Below, in pieces: positions 1-6,909 of a DNA stretch of 8,565 nt. This DNA comes from Chloroflexia bacterium. GTDB lineage: Bacteria > Chloroflexota > Chloroflexia > Thermomicrobiales > UBA6265. A model generated the notes under the pieces. It saw nothing but the letters and a program-made list of their open reading frames with translations. It was not told where the DNA came from and did no database searches. A program made the position numbers and the translations under genes. Position 1 is the stretch's first letter; each line of letters starts with the position of its first letter. Where the stretch lies: NCBI GenBank assembly GCA_013698285.1, contig JACCVE010000100.1, positions 1-8,565 of the forward strand. The letters run 5' to 3'.

Positions 1-149
1 AGACCTTCAGTCGGATCCCGCTCGGTACGCGATACTGGACCGGCTGGCCGGACACCGCGACCGGGCGCGACCCCGCCAGTTGGCGGGCGACCTTCCTGCC
101 CAGCTTGCTCGCCCTCCGACCCGCACCTCCGCCCGCGGACGGTGGTTGA
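1..149 (+). CDS. C-terminal end of a probable ABC transporter solute-binding protein (family 5), partial
   Basis: Only the last 48 or so codons lie in the window; the frame reads in at base 3 and stops at TGA 147-149. The translation contains YWTGWP, then a D-P-A-S-W segment, then LPSLLALRPA. This resembles the usual C-terminus of peptide/nickel/oligosaccharide-binding proteins (SBP_bac_5), which often end with a GWPT..NPYA.P stretch and a short helix finishing in L.P. Such proteins bind substrate outside the membrane and deliver it to an ABC permease. The stop lies 78 bases before the ThuA-like start, on the same strand, so the genes may be co-transcribed. That would suggest a sugar-type rather than a peptide ligand, as is known for some family-5 binders of thermophiles. 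The call rests on a short tail and could be wrong. The other two forward frames over the same bases look less protein-like. Confidence 0.45.
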   Translation, partial: TFSRIPLGTRYWTGWPDTATGRDPASWRATFLPSLLALRPAPPPADGG

Positions 150-227
150 CCTGGCACGCCTTGATAGGCGGTGGGGATTCGTGGGAGGACACGATACGCT
201 GCGGTAGGTCGAGATGAGAGGAGACGG

Positions 228-884
228 ATGGAACGCAAACGGGCCCTCTTCGTCGCCGGTGGCTGGGATCAACACGAACCGGAGAAGACCGCCGCCCGAT
301 TCGCCGCCCTGCTCGAAGGGGACGGCTACGCGGTCGAGGTGACCGACACGCTCGATGCTTATCTCGATCCAGAGCGTCTCGCTCGATGCGACCTCATCGT
401 CCCGATTTGGACGATGGGCACGATCACGCCGGAGCAGGAGCGCGGCCTGACGGCGGCCGTCCGGGCCGGCACCGGCCTGGCTGGCTGGCACGGCGGCATG
501 GCCGACGCTTTCCGCGCCAGCCCCACCTACCAATTCATGGTCGGCGGCCAGTGGGTCGCCCACCCTGGCGACGTGATCGACTACGTGGTCGACCTCGTCC
601 CCGGCGACCACCCGATCACCCGGGGCCTGTCGTCGTTCCCAATGCGATCCGAGCAGTACTATCTCCACGTCGATCCGGGGAACGCGGTCCTGGCGACCAC
701 GACCTTCGACGGCACCCGGGGCGACGTGCCCTGGATCGCCGGCTGCGTGATGCCGGTGGCCTGGACCCGGGCCTGGGGCCGGGGCCGGGTCGCCTACTGT
801 TCGCTGGGTCACAAGGATGCCGACTTCGACGTGCCGGAAGCACGCGAGTTGGTCCACCGCGGCCTGCGGTGGGCGACGCGTTAG
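228..884 (+). CDS. ThuA-domain protein (trehalose-utilization type)
   Basis: A 218-residue protein of the ThuA family, which has a class I glutamine-amidotransferase-like fold. Visible family features are an N-terminal beta strand RALFVAGGW (residues 5-13), the GLAGWHGG turn (83-90), YQFMVGGQWVAHPG (101-114), DHPITRGL (127-134) and SEQYY (141-145). The usual ThuA signature is an H-G pair, a GG-x-W/F-xx-HP motif, a second HPI and an E/D-x-Y. ThuA proteins usually sit beside Gfo/Idh/MocA dehydrogenases and take part in catabolism of trehalose-like disaccharides via 3-keto derivatives; their exact chemistry is not well settled. The ATG at 228 is chosen because AGGAG (219-223) lies 4 bases upstream; an upstream in-frame start at 171 lacks such a site. 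There is no signal peptide, so it is probably cytoplasmic. The dehydrogenase gene follows 70 bases later on the same strand. Confidence 0.85.
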   Translation: MERKRALFVAGGWDQHEPEKTAARFAALLEGDGYAVEVTDTLDAYLDPERLARCDLIVPIWTMGTITPEQERGLTAAVRAGTGLAGWHGGMADAFRASPTYQFMVGGQWVAHPGDVIDYVVDLVPGDHPITRGLSSFPMRSEQYYLHVDPGNAVLATTTFDGTRGDVPWIAGCVMPVAWTRAWGRGRVAYCSLGHKDADFDVPEARELVHRGLRWATR

Positions 885-954
885 GCGACTTGCCGTGCGC
901 GTGAGAGAGACCGGACCCCGGCACCGGGGGACGGCACGGGAAGAGGAGACGGAC

Positions 955-2061
955 GTGGTCGAGCCGGTTCGCGTCGGGCTGATGGGCACCGGCGTCATCA
1001 GCGACATCTATCTCACCAATGCCGCCAAGTACGCCGAGATCGACATCGTCGCCTGCGCCGACCTCGACGTAGACCGTGCTCGGCAGGCCGCCGCCAAGCA
1101 CGGCGTCGCCCGGGCCTACTCGCCGGACGACCTCCTGGCCGACCCCGGGGTCGAACTGGTCATCAACCTGACCATCCCCCGCGCCCACGCCGAGGTCGGC
1201 GTGGCCACCCTCGCCGCCGGCAAACACCTCTACAGCGAGAAGCCCTTCACCATCGAGCGGGAGGACGCCGCCCGCCTGCTGGCCAGCGCCGCCGAGCGGG
1301 ACCTCCGCGTCGGCAGCGCCCCGGACACCTTCCTCGGCGGTGGACTCCAGACCTGCCGCCACCTCATCGACGCCGGGGCCATCGGCCAGCCGGTCGCCGC
1401 CACCGCCTTCATGACCGGCCACGGCCCCGAGGGCTGGCACCGCAACCCCGCCTTTTTCTACCAGTACGGCGGCGGCCCGCTCCTCGACATGGGTCCCTAC
1501 TACCTCACCGCCTTGGTCAACCTGATGGGCCCCGTCCGCCGCGTCACCGGGTCGGCTCGGGCCAGCTTCCCCGAGCGGACCATCGGCAGCGAGCCCCTCA
1601 AGGGCCAGACCATCGCGGTCGAGGTTCCGACGCACGTCGCGGCGGTCCTCGACTTCGCGAGCGGCGCCATCGCCACCCTGGTCACCAGCTTCGACGTCTG
1701 GGCCGCCGACCTGCCCCGGATCGAGGTCTACGGCGCGACGGGCAGCCTCAGCGTCCCTGACCCCAACCAGTTTGGTGGCCCGATCCGCATCCATACGGCA
1801 GGTGCCAAGGACTGGTCCGACGCCCCGCTGACCTTCGCCTCGGCCGAGAACAGCCGTGGCATCGGCGTCGCCGACATGGCCGCCGCGATCCGCGCCGGCG
1901 AACCCCACCGCGCCAGCGGCGAACTGGCCTACCACGTCCTCGACATCATGGCCTCCATCCTCGACGCCAGCGAATCCGGCCGCCACATTGATATCCAAAG
2001 CACCTGCGACCGCCCGGCGCCGCTGCCCGAGGGTTTGCCTGATTGGGCCGTCCGGGCCTGA
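955..2061 (+). CDS. Gfo/Idh/MocA-family NAD(P)-dependent sugar dehydrogenase (ThuB-like)
   Basis: A 368-residue protein of the usual length for this oxidoreductase family. An N-terminal Rossmann fold carries VGLMGTGVIS (residues 7-15, dinucleotide loop G11-x-G13) and the acidic strand end ACADLD (33-38). YSEKPF (93-98) holds the family's conserved EKP with the catalytic-type Lys96. The C-terminal alpha/beta domain begins near 125 and contains GGGPLLDMGPYY (172-183). Many members have D-x3-H here, with the His assisting hydride transfer; this protein has D178 and Tyr182. The GTG start at 955 is chosen because AGGAG (944-948) lies 6 bases upstream and the fold starts at once; the frame is open further upstream but gives an un-protein-like extension into the ThuA gene. 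Pairing with a ThuA gene suggests oxidation of a disaccharide or glycoside to its 3-keto form, as for rhizobial ThuB. The substrate itself is inferred, not shown. Confidence 0.88.
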   Translation: MVEPVRVGLMGTGVISDIYLTNAAKYAEIDIVACADLDVDRARQAAAKHGVARAYSPDDLLADPGVELVINLTIPRAHAEVGVATLAAGKHLYSEKPFTIEREDAARLLASAAERDLRVGSAPDTFLGGGLQTCRHLIDAGAIGQPVAATAFMTGHGPEGWHRNPAFFYQYGGGPLLDMGPYYLTALVNLMGPVRRVTGSARASFPERTIGSEPLKGQTIAVEVPTHVAAVLDFASGAIATLVTSFDVWAADLPRIEVYGATGSLSVPDPNQFGGPIRIHTAGAKDWSDAPLTFASAENSRGIGVADMAAAIRAGEPHRASGELAYHVLDIMASILDASESGRHIDIQSTCDRPAPLPEGLPDWAVRA

Positions 2062-2124
2062 CCCGGTCGATCGAAATCTGTGCCTGTTGCTGGCCGCAAT
2101 GCATGAGGCGAGTACGAAGGTAGA

Positions 2125-2147
2125 GGCGCTTCTTGCTGCGCCATTTT
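2125..2147 (+). terminator. Possible weak terminator after the dehydrogenase gene
   Basis: The left arm of the larger repeat can fold on itself: GGCGC (2125-2129) pairs with GCGCC (2138-2142) around an 8-base loop, followed by ATTTTC. The stem is short and the T run has only four bases. It lies 64 bases after the stop codon. It may end the sugar transcript before the heat-shock promoter, but the strength is doubtful. Confidence 0.25.
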
Positions 2148-2207
2148 CAGGTGCGAACGGCTCAATGCAGACAACACGTTAGGCGGAAGGTCGCAGCAAG
2201 CAGCGCC
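2125..2207. repeat. Imperfect inverted repeat with 18-base arms
   Basis: Bases 2125-2142 pair with 2190-2207 at 16 of 18 positions; mismatches are 2131/2201 and 2141/2191. The arms enclose a 47-base loop. The element lies in the 220-base gap between the dehydrogenase stop and the hrcA promoter, a stretch visibly poorer in GC than its neighbours. It could fold in RNA reading through from the upstream gene, or be a remnant of a small mobile element. No coding capacity or target-site duplication is evident. Confidence 0.5.
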
Positions 2208-2281
2208 CCTGCAAAGCATCGTATTTCCTCCGGACCACGTCACTCTGGCCCCCCACCTCCTTCCCGACGAACCGCCGCACC

Positions 2282-2311
2282 TTGACAAGGAGTGTGCAAC
2301 CTTGCTATCAT
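2282..2311 (+). promoter_or_regulatory. Promoter of hrcA-grpE-dnaK (sigma-70 type, extended -10)
   Basis: The -35 box TTGACA (2282-2287) matches the vegetative consensus exactly. An 18-base spacer leads to TATCAT (2306-2311), which matches TATAAT at 5 of 6 positions and is preceded by TGC, an extended -10 element. The predicted start of transcription is near 2318, at the first bases of the CIRCE operator. A repressor bound there would block the promoter directly, the standard arrangement for HrcA control. Confidence 0.88.
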
Positions 2312-2314
2312 CCA

Positions 2315-2349
2315 CGCATTAGCACTCCGGAAGCGAGAGTGCTAATGCG
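2315..2349. promoter_or_regulatory. CIRCE operator (HrcA binding site)
   Basis: The core TTAGCACTC (2319-2327), nine-base spacer and GAGTGCTAA (2337-2345) match the CIRCE consensus at every position. The palindrome extends four bases further out on each side (CGCA / TGCG), giving 13-base perfect arms. CIRCE is the operator of the HrcA repressor, whose gene starts 19 bases downstream. It overlaps the predicted transcription start. In the mRNA the same sequence would form a 5' stem-loop, which in other bacteria influences transcript stability. Confidence 0.97.
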
Positions 2350-2367
2350 ACCGGATCAGGGGTAGCG

Positions 2368-3423
2368 ATGAGTCACGGACACCTTGGCCATCCCGACGAG
2401 ATGCCCGACATCACCTCGCGCCAGCGCGTGGTGCTGAAGTTCATCGTCCAGGAGTATGTGCATCGGGGCCGACCGGTGGGCTCGAAGGGGCTCTCCGAAC
2501 GGTCCGCGATCGGCGTTTCCTCCGCCACCATCCGCAACGAGATGGCGGACCTGGAGGCCGCCGGGTTGGTCCAGGCCCTCCACACCTCCGGTGGGCGGAT
2601 ACCGACTGACAAGGGGTACCGGTATTTCGTCCATCACCTCCTCGACGAGGCCGAGTTGCCCGCCGTCGACCAGATCATGATCCGGCACCAGTTCCGCCAG
2701 GTGGAAGTCCAGCTGGAGCGCTGGGTGGAACTGGCCGCCGCCGTCCTCGCCGAGACCGCCGGCAACGTCAGCGTCGTCACCGCCCCCCGGCCCGCCGTGC
2801 CCCGCCTGCGCCACTTCGAGCTGATCGGCCTCCAACCCCGCCTGGCCCTCCTGATCCTCGTCACCCACGAGAGTCTGGTCCGCCAGGTGATGGTCCACTG
2901 GCCGGAGCCCGTCGACCAGGCCACGCTGAGCCGGTTGGCCGACGTCATCGCCGGCGAGGTCTCCGGCCTGACCGCCGCCGAGATCGCCGCCCGTCCCCGC
3001 GTCGCCGACGGAACGGCACGGTTCGTGCTCGCCCAGGTCGAAGCGGCCTTGCGGGGTCTGGAGACCGTCGGTGATACCGAGGTCCGCCACTCGGGCCTCC
3101 AGAACATGCTCGCCCAACCCGAGTTCGGCGGCGCCGATGCCCAGCGGCTCCTGGACCTCCTGCGGGGCGGGGCGTTCCTCAACGCGGTCCTGCCCCAGTT
3201 GGCCCACCACGCCGATGTCCAGGTCTTCATCGGGGACGAAAACCCGTCCAACGACCTGCACCGGTTCGGCATCGTCGTCTCGACCTACGGGATCGACGGC
3301 GAGGTGACCGGCCTGCTCGGCGTGGTCGGTCCGACCCGGATGGCCTACGGCCGCTCCATCTCCTCGGTCCGCTATATGGCCCGCCTGATGAGTGACCTGA
3401 TGGCCGATCTCTACAGCGCGTGA
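2368..3423 (+). CDS. hrcA: Heat-inducible transcription repressor HrcA
   Basis: A 351-residue protein, typical HrcA length. The N-terminal winged helix (about residues 14-85) contains the recognition segment SSATIRNEMADLEAAGLV (51-68) and the wing SGGRIPTDKGYRYFV (74-88), both near-diagnostic. The C-terminal regulatory domain ends with IGDENP (about 288-293) and GVVGPTRMAYGRSI (about 319-332), also family hallmarks. HrcA represses class I heat-shock genes at CIRCE; in other bacteria it depends on GroEL to stay active, so misfolded protein that occupies GroEL releases the operon. It is first in its own operon, behind a perfect CIRCE, so autoregulation is expected. AGGGG (2358-2362) lies 5 bases before the ATG. 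A second in-frame ATG at codon 12 is possible but has no better site. The stop TGA (3421-3423) overlaps a GTG at 3420 in the grpE frame. Confidence 0.97.
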   Translation: MSHGHLGHPDEMPDITSRQRVVLKFIVQEYVHRGRPVGSKGLSERSAIGVSSATIRNEMADLEAAGLVQALHTSGGRIPTDKGYRYFVHHLLDEAELPAVDQIMIRHQFRQVEVQLERWVELAAAVLAETAGNVSVVTAPRPAVPRLRHFELIGLQPRLALLILVTHESLVRQVMVHWPEPVDQATLSRLADVIAGEVSGLTAAEIAARPRVADGTARFVLAQVEAALRGLETVGDTEVRHSGLQNMLAQPEFGGADAQRLLDLLRGGAFLNAVLPQLAHHADVQVFIGDENPSNDLHRFGIVVSTYGIDGEVTGLLGVVGPTRMAYGRSISSVRYMARLMSDLMADLYSA

Positions 3424-3441
3424 TAACGAGTGGTGCCCCGC

Positions 3442-3468
3442 TCCCGGATCGTGACCCACGATCTGGGA
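3442..3468 (+). promoter_or_regulatory. 12-bp RNA hairpin between hrcA and grpE
   Basis: Bases 3442-3453 pair with 3457-3468 at all 12 positions, with one G-U pair (3446/3464), around a 3-base loop (3454-3456). No T run follows, so it is not a simple terminator. It sits in the hrcA-grpE gap if grpE starts at 3513 (or 3504). Likely roles are an mRNA processing or stability element that lets the chaperone part of the transcript outlive the hrcA part, or a partial attenuator. This is inference from position and shape. Confidence 0.6.
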
Positions 3469-3512
3469 TGCCGGGCGGTATGGACGCCCCCGGGCGAGGA
3501 GAGATGCGTGTG

Positions 3513-4136
3513 ATGGACGAGAGACGAGGATCTGGGGGAGACGACGCCTCCACCTCCACCGCGACGGCGGCGCCCGGGATGTCCCCCGGCGACACCGGGG
3601 TGACCGGGTCAGACGGGGTAGGGGACCACGCCGATCCCAGGGATGAGATGGATACGCTGCGGGCCGAGCGGGATGCCCTGATCGACCAGCTCCAGCGGGA
3701 GCGGGCCGACTTCGCCAACTTCCGGCGCCGGGTCGACGGGGAGCGGGCCATGGCCCGCCAGCTCGCCAGCCGCGACATCCTGATCCGGATCCTGCCGGTG
3801 ATGGACGACTTCGACCGGGCCCTGGCGGCCGTCCCGGCCGACCAGCCGGAGACGGGCTGGATCTCCGGCACCCGGATGGTCGGCAAGAAGCTTGCGTCGG
3901 TCCTGGAAAGCGCCGGGGTCACTCCCGTCCCCACCCTCGGCGAGCGTTTCGACCCCGCCCTCCACGAGGCCGTGGCGACCGAGCCGGGTACCGCTGGGGA
4001 CCACGTCGTCGAGGTCTACCAGGGCGGCTACCGCCTCGCCGGGACCTTGCTCCGGCCGGCGATGGTCAAGACGGGCGACGCCCCCGGCGGTGGCGGAGAT
4101 GAAGACGCACCGGGAGACGACAGCTTCCAGGCCTGA
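3513..4136 (+). CDS. grpE: GrpE, nucleotide exchange factor of DnaK
   Basis: A 207-residue protein from the chosen start. The N-terminus (1-45) is disordered and rich in Gly, Thr and Asp. A long helix follows (45-90: DTLRAERDALIDQLQRERAD, then FANFRRR), which forms the GrpE dimer coiled coil, then LPVMDDFDRAL (94-104), typical of the family. The C-terminal beta domain carries RFDPALHEAV (145-154) and VYQGGYRLAGTLLRPAMV (168-185), the GrpE signature. GrpE speeds ADP release from DnaK and often senses temperature. The start is uncertain. ATG 3513 has AGGAGAG (3497-3503) 9 bases away, whereas ATG 3504 is too close to that site. GTG 3420 overlaps the hrcA stop but would put a long hairpin inside the coding region. 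The tail beyond 188 is Gly/Asp-rich. dnaK follows after 83 bases. Confidence 0.93.
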   Translation: MDERRGSGGDDASTSTATAAPGMSPGDTGVTGSDGVGDHADPRDEMDTLRAERDALIDQLQRERADFANFRRRVDGERAMARQLASRDILIRILPVMDDFDRALAAVPADQPETGWISGTRMVGKKLASVLESAGVTPVPTLGERFDPALHEAVATEPGTAGDHVVEVYQGGYRLAGTLLRPAMVKTGDAPGGGGDEDAPGDDSFQA

Positions 4137-4219
4137 ACTGAGACCACGAGGACTGACGACGAGACACCCCAACGACGTATCGGTACGGCAACACGCGCGC
4201 GACGCGGAGGATGAGCAGC

Positions 4220-6148
4220 ATGGGACGAACGATCGGTATCGACCTCGGGACGACGAACTCGGTGATGGCCACCATCGAAGGTGGCGAGCCCGTCGTCATC
4301 CCCAACGCCGAAGGTGAGCGGCTGACCCCCTCGGTCGTCGCTGTCACCGCCAGTGGCGAGCGGCTCGTCGGGCGGTTCGCCCGGCGCCAGGCCGTCACCA
4401 ACCCCGAGAACACCGTGTTCTCGGTCAAGCGGTTCATGGGCCGCAAGTACGACGACCCCGCCGTCCAGCGCGACAAGGGGCTCGTCCCCTACGCCATGCA
4501 GGCGGCCCCCAACGGCGATGTCCAGGTCAAGATCGGCGACCGCTGGTATAGCCCGCAGGAAGTCTCGGCGATGATCCTCCAGAAGCTGAAGGTCGACGCC
4601 GAGGCCTACCTGGGCGACACCGTCGATAAGGCCGTGGTCACCGTCCCGGCCTACTTCGACAACGCTCAGCGCGACGCCACCAAGGATGCGGGCCGCATCG
4701 CCGGCCTCGACGTCCAGCGGATCATCAACGAGCCGACTGCCTCCGCCCTGGCCTACGGCCTCGACAAGAAGGGCGACGAGAAGGTCGCCGTCTACGATCT
4801 CGGCGGCGGCACCTACGACATCTCGATCCTCGACCTCTCCGAGGGCGTCTTCCAGGTCATGGCCACCAACGGGGACACCCACCTCGGCGGCGACGACTTC
4901 GACCAGGCGATCATCGACTTCCTGGCCGACGAGTTCCGCAAGGCCGAGGGCATCGACCTGCGCAAGGACCGGATGGCCCTCCAGCGCCTCAAGGAGGCCG
5001 CCGAGAAGGCCAAGATCGAACTGTCCAGCACCCAGCAGACCGACGTCAACCTGCCGTTCATCACGGCCGACGCCAGCGGCCCGAAGCACCTCAACATCAC
5101 GATGTCCCGCTCTAAGCTGGAGCAGTTGGTCCAGCCCCTGATCGACCGCACCGGCAAGCCGATGGAGGCCGCCCTCAAGGACGCCGAGCTCTCCACCCGC
5201 GAGATCGACGAGGCCCTCCTCGTCGGTGGTCAGACCCGGATGCCGGCCGTCCAGCGGAAGGTGCAGCAGTTCTTCGGCCAGGAGCCCAACAAGGGCATCA
5301 ACCCGGACGAGGTCGTCGCCCTCGGCGCCGCGATCCAGGGTGGCGTGCTCGGCGGCGAGGTCAAGGACATCCTCCTCCTCGACGTCACCCCGCTCTCCCT
5401 CTCGATCGAGACCCTCGGTGGCGTCGCCACCCCCCTGATCGAGCGGAACACGACCATCCCGACCCGCAAGAGCCAGACGTTCACGACAGCCGCCGACAGC
5501 CAGCCCCAGGTCGAGGTCAACGTCCTCCAGGGCGAGCGGCCGATGGCGAGCGACAACAAGAGCCTGGGCCGGTTCAACCTGGACGGCATCCTGCCCGCGC
5601 CGCGCGGCGTGCCGAAGATCGAGGTCACCTTCGACATCGACGCCAATGGCATCGTCAACGTCTCGGCCAAGGACCAGGCCACCGGCCGCGAGCAGAAGAT
5701 CACCATCACCGGCTCCTCCGGCCTGTCCGAGGCCGAGGTCCAGCGGATGGTCCAGGAGGCCGAGCAGAACGCAGAGCAGGACCGCGTCCGGCGCGAGGCG
5801 ATCGAGCTGCGCAACACGGCCGAGAGCATGGTCTTCCAGGCCGAGAAGACCCTGGCCGACCACGGTGACCAGATCCCCGAGGAGCAGAAGACCGACCTCG
5901 ACGCCAAGGTCCAGGTCGTCAAGGGCATCCTCGCCGAGGACCCCGAGAACATCGACCGCCTTCGCCCCGCCCACGAGGAGATGGTCCAGGCCCTGACCCG
6001 GGTCGGTACCGCGATGTACGAGGCCGCGGGCGCCGCCGCCGCCCCCAACGGCCAGGCCCCGGACGACGACGACTTCGTCACCGACGCCCCCCCGACCGAC
6101 GACCAGACCGTCGAGGGCGAGTTCCGCGAGGTCGGCGCCGAGCGCTAA
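4220..6148 (+). CDS. dnaK: Chaperone DnaK (Hsp70)
   Basis: A 642-residue Hsp70 of ordinary bacterial length. The ATPase domain opens with GIDLGTTNS (6-14, phosphate 1), carries VYDLGGGTYDIS (about 192-203, phosphate 2) and the adenosine-loop LLVGGQTRMP. The hydrophobic interdomain linker DILLLDVTPLSLS is near 382-394. The substrate-binding domain includes RNTTIPTRKSQTF and FDIDANGIVNVSAKD, and the helical lid runs from about 500 to 600. The disordered tail is acidic (DDDDF) and ends EGEFREVGAER. DnaK binds exposed hydrophobic stretches in an ATP cycle driven by DnaJ and GrpE. ATG 4220 is preferred because GGAGG (4206-4210) lies 9 bases upstream; the in-frame ATG at 4211 touches that site. No dnaJ follows: a terminator begins 25 bases after the stop. 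Confidence 0.97.
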   Translation: MGRTIGIDLGTTNSVMATIEGGEPVVIPNAEGERLTPSVVAVTASGERLVGRFARRQAVTNPENTVFSVKRFMGRKYDDPAVQRDKGLVPYAMQAAPNGDVQVKIGDRWYSPQEVSAMILQKLKVDAEAYLGDTVDKAVVTVPAYFDNAQRDATKDAGRIAGLDVQRIINEPTASALAYGLDKKGDEKVAVYDLGGGTYDISILDLSEGVFQVMATNGDTHLGGDDFDQAIIDFLADEFRKAEGIDLRKDRMALQRLKEAAEKAKIELSSTQQTDVNLPFITADASGPKHLNITMSRSKLEQLVQPLIDRTGKPMEAALKDAELSTREIDEALLVGGQTRMPAVQRKVQQFFGQEPNKGINPDEVVALGAAIQGGVLGGEVKDILLLDVTPLSLSIETLGGVATPLIERNTTIPTRKSQTFTTAADSQPQVEVNVLQGERPMASDNKSLGRFNLDGILPAPRGVPKIEVTFDIDANGIVNVSAKDQATGREQKITITGSSGLSEAEVQRMVQEAEQNAEQDRVRREAIELRNTAESMVFQAEKTLADHGDQIPEEQKTDLDAKVQVVKGILAEDPENIDRLRPAHEEMVQALTRVGTAMYEAAGAAAAPNGQAPDDDDFVTDAPPTDDQTVEGEFREVGAER

Positions 6149-6172
6149 CACCGCTCCTCGACACGCGAGCAC

Positions 6173-6213
6173 ACGCCAACGGATGGCCACATTGGCCGTC
6201 CGTTGGCGTTTTT
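6173..6213 (+). terminator. Rho-independent terminator of the hrcA-grpE-dnaK operon
   Basis: Bases 6173-6189 pair with 6193-6209 as a 17-bp stem with one G-T wobble (6184/6198) and a 3-base loop (CAT, 6190-6192). A run of five T follows directly (6209-6213). This is a textbook intrinsic terminator 25 bases after the dnaK stop, and it marks dnaK as the last gene of the operon. Confidence 0.93.
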
Positions 6214-6384
6214 CACCCCGGCGTCCGACCTAAGTGCAAAACCGGGCTGATCCTGTCCTCATCCCGCGATAGACTCGATCTGGGGTAGGGGAAGCACACT
6301 GGATACGGAGGTCCTGCCCTGCGGTCACGGCGGACGAGAAGGGGACGCAGCGGCGACGCCGGGAAGCGAGAGGGGAGGGGAGGC

Positions 6385-6876
6385 ATGACCGAGACCATCC
6401 CAGTCGAGGTGTTCCGAGGGGCATTGCTCGCCGTGCTGGACGAGATGTTCGAGCGAGGCAACGACCTGGTCCTCGACCCGGGGGACGCGCTCTTCGAGAC
6501 CCTGGCCACCCTGGATGCCACGCAGGCCACTCGCCCGATCGGCGAGGGTGAATCCAGCATCGCGGCCCTTGTCCATCACCTCTGGACGATGCTCGACCAG
6601 CTCAATCGCGCCGGTGGTTCCAAACCGCCCGCACCGACTGACTGGGGCGCCAGTTGGCACCGACTCAGCATCGAGACCGACGCGGACTGGCGGACCCTCG
6701 TCGCCGATCTCCGCCGGGCGTTCGACACCCTGCGCGGTGTCGCCGCCTCGACCGAGCGCTGGGATGCTCACTGGGTCGATGGTGCCCTGGCCCTGGTCGC
6801 CCACGCCAGTTACCACATCGGTGAGGTCCGCCGCTCACTCGCCGTGCTCCGGGAGACCGCGCCAGCATCGCCCTGA
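6385..6876 (+). CDS. DinB/YfiT-fold small protein
   Basis: A 163-residue all-helical protein of the DinB superfamily, usual for the family in length. The first metal-site histidine is in ALVHHLW (H64 or H65). The second and third are in the C-terminal helix AHASYHIGEVRR (H140 and H144), which matches the family's H-x3-H-x-G pattern. These three histidines typically hold a divalent metal at the end of a four-helix bundle. Family roles include bacillithiol-dependent or mycothiol-dependent transferases and many proteins of unknown function; nothing here selects a substrate. There is no signal peptide. The ATG has a strong purine-rich site, with GGAGG at 6374-6378 and 6 bases of spacing. The gene stands alone between the dnaK terminator and a convergent regulator. 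The 170 bases before it (6214-6384) hold no clear promoter; TAGACT (6270-6275) is a weak -10 candidate. Confidence 0.75.
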   Translation: MTETIPVEVFRGALLAVLDEMFERGNDLVLDPGDALFETLATLDATQATRPIGEGESSIAALVHHLWTMLDQLNRAGGSKPPAPTDWGASWHRLSIETDADWRTLVADLRRAFDTLRGVAASTERWDAHWVDGALALVAHASYHIGEVRRSLAVLRETAPASP

Positions 6877-6895
6877 CGCCTATCCGGTGTCAGGG
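6871..6895. terminator. Hairpin between convergent genes, possible bidirectional terminator
   Basis: Bases 6871-6880 pair with 6886-6895 as a 10-bp stem with one G-T wobble and a 5-base loop (6881-6885). The stem includes the TGA stop of the DinB-like gene and lies 15 bases beyond the stop of the opposing regulator. No T run follows on either strand, so it would be a weak or factor-assisted terminator. Confidence 0.45.
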
Positions 6896-6909
6896 TAAGG
6901 GCACAAGGG

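Noticed and set aside
616..1998. 460-codon minus-strand open frame opposite the ThuA-like and dehydrogenase genes
   Set aside because: The translation is Gly/Asp/Val-rich with an Arg/Pro/Ser-rich tail, typical of the antisense frame of high-GC genes, and both plus-strand genes have clear motifs and ribosome sites.
2062..2210. GTTAGGC (2178-2184) next to the inverted repeat, as a possible integron attC site
   Set aside because: The palindrome lies on the wrong side of the GTTRRRY-like motif and no partner RYYYAAC/GTTRRRY pair was found on either strand at attC spacing. No integrase or cassette genes are present.
1929..2315. 128-codon minus-strand frame across the gap before hrcA
   Set aside because: It runs antisense through the dehydrogenase end and lacks a ribosome site or protein-like composition.
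4028..6190. 720-codon open frame on the minus strand opposite dnaK
   Set aside because: It mirrors the codon periodicity of dnaK. Its translation is low-complexity Gly/Val/Asp/Leu-rich with no family motifs, and dnaK on the plus strand is certain.
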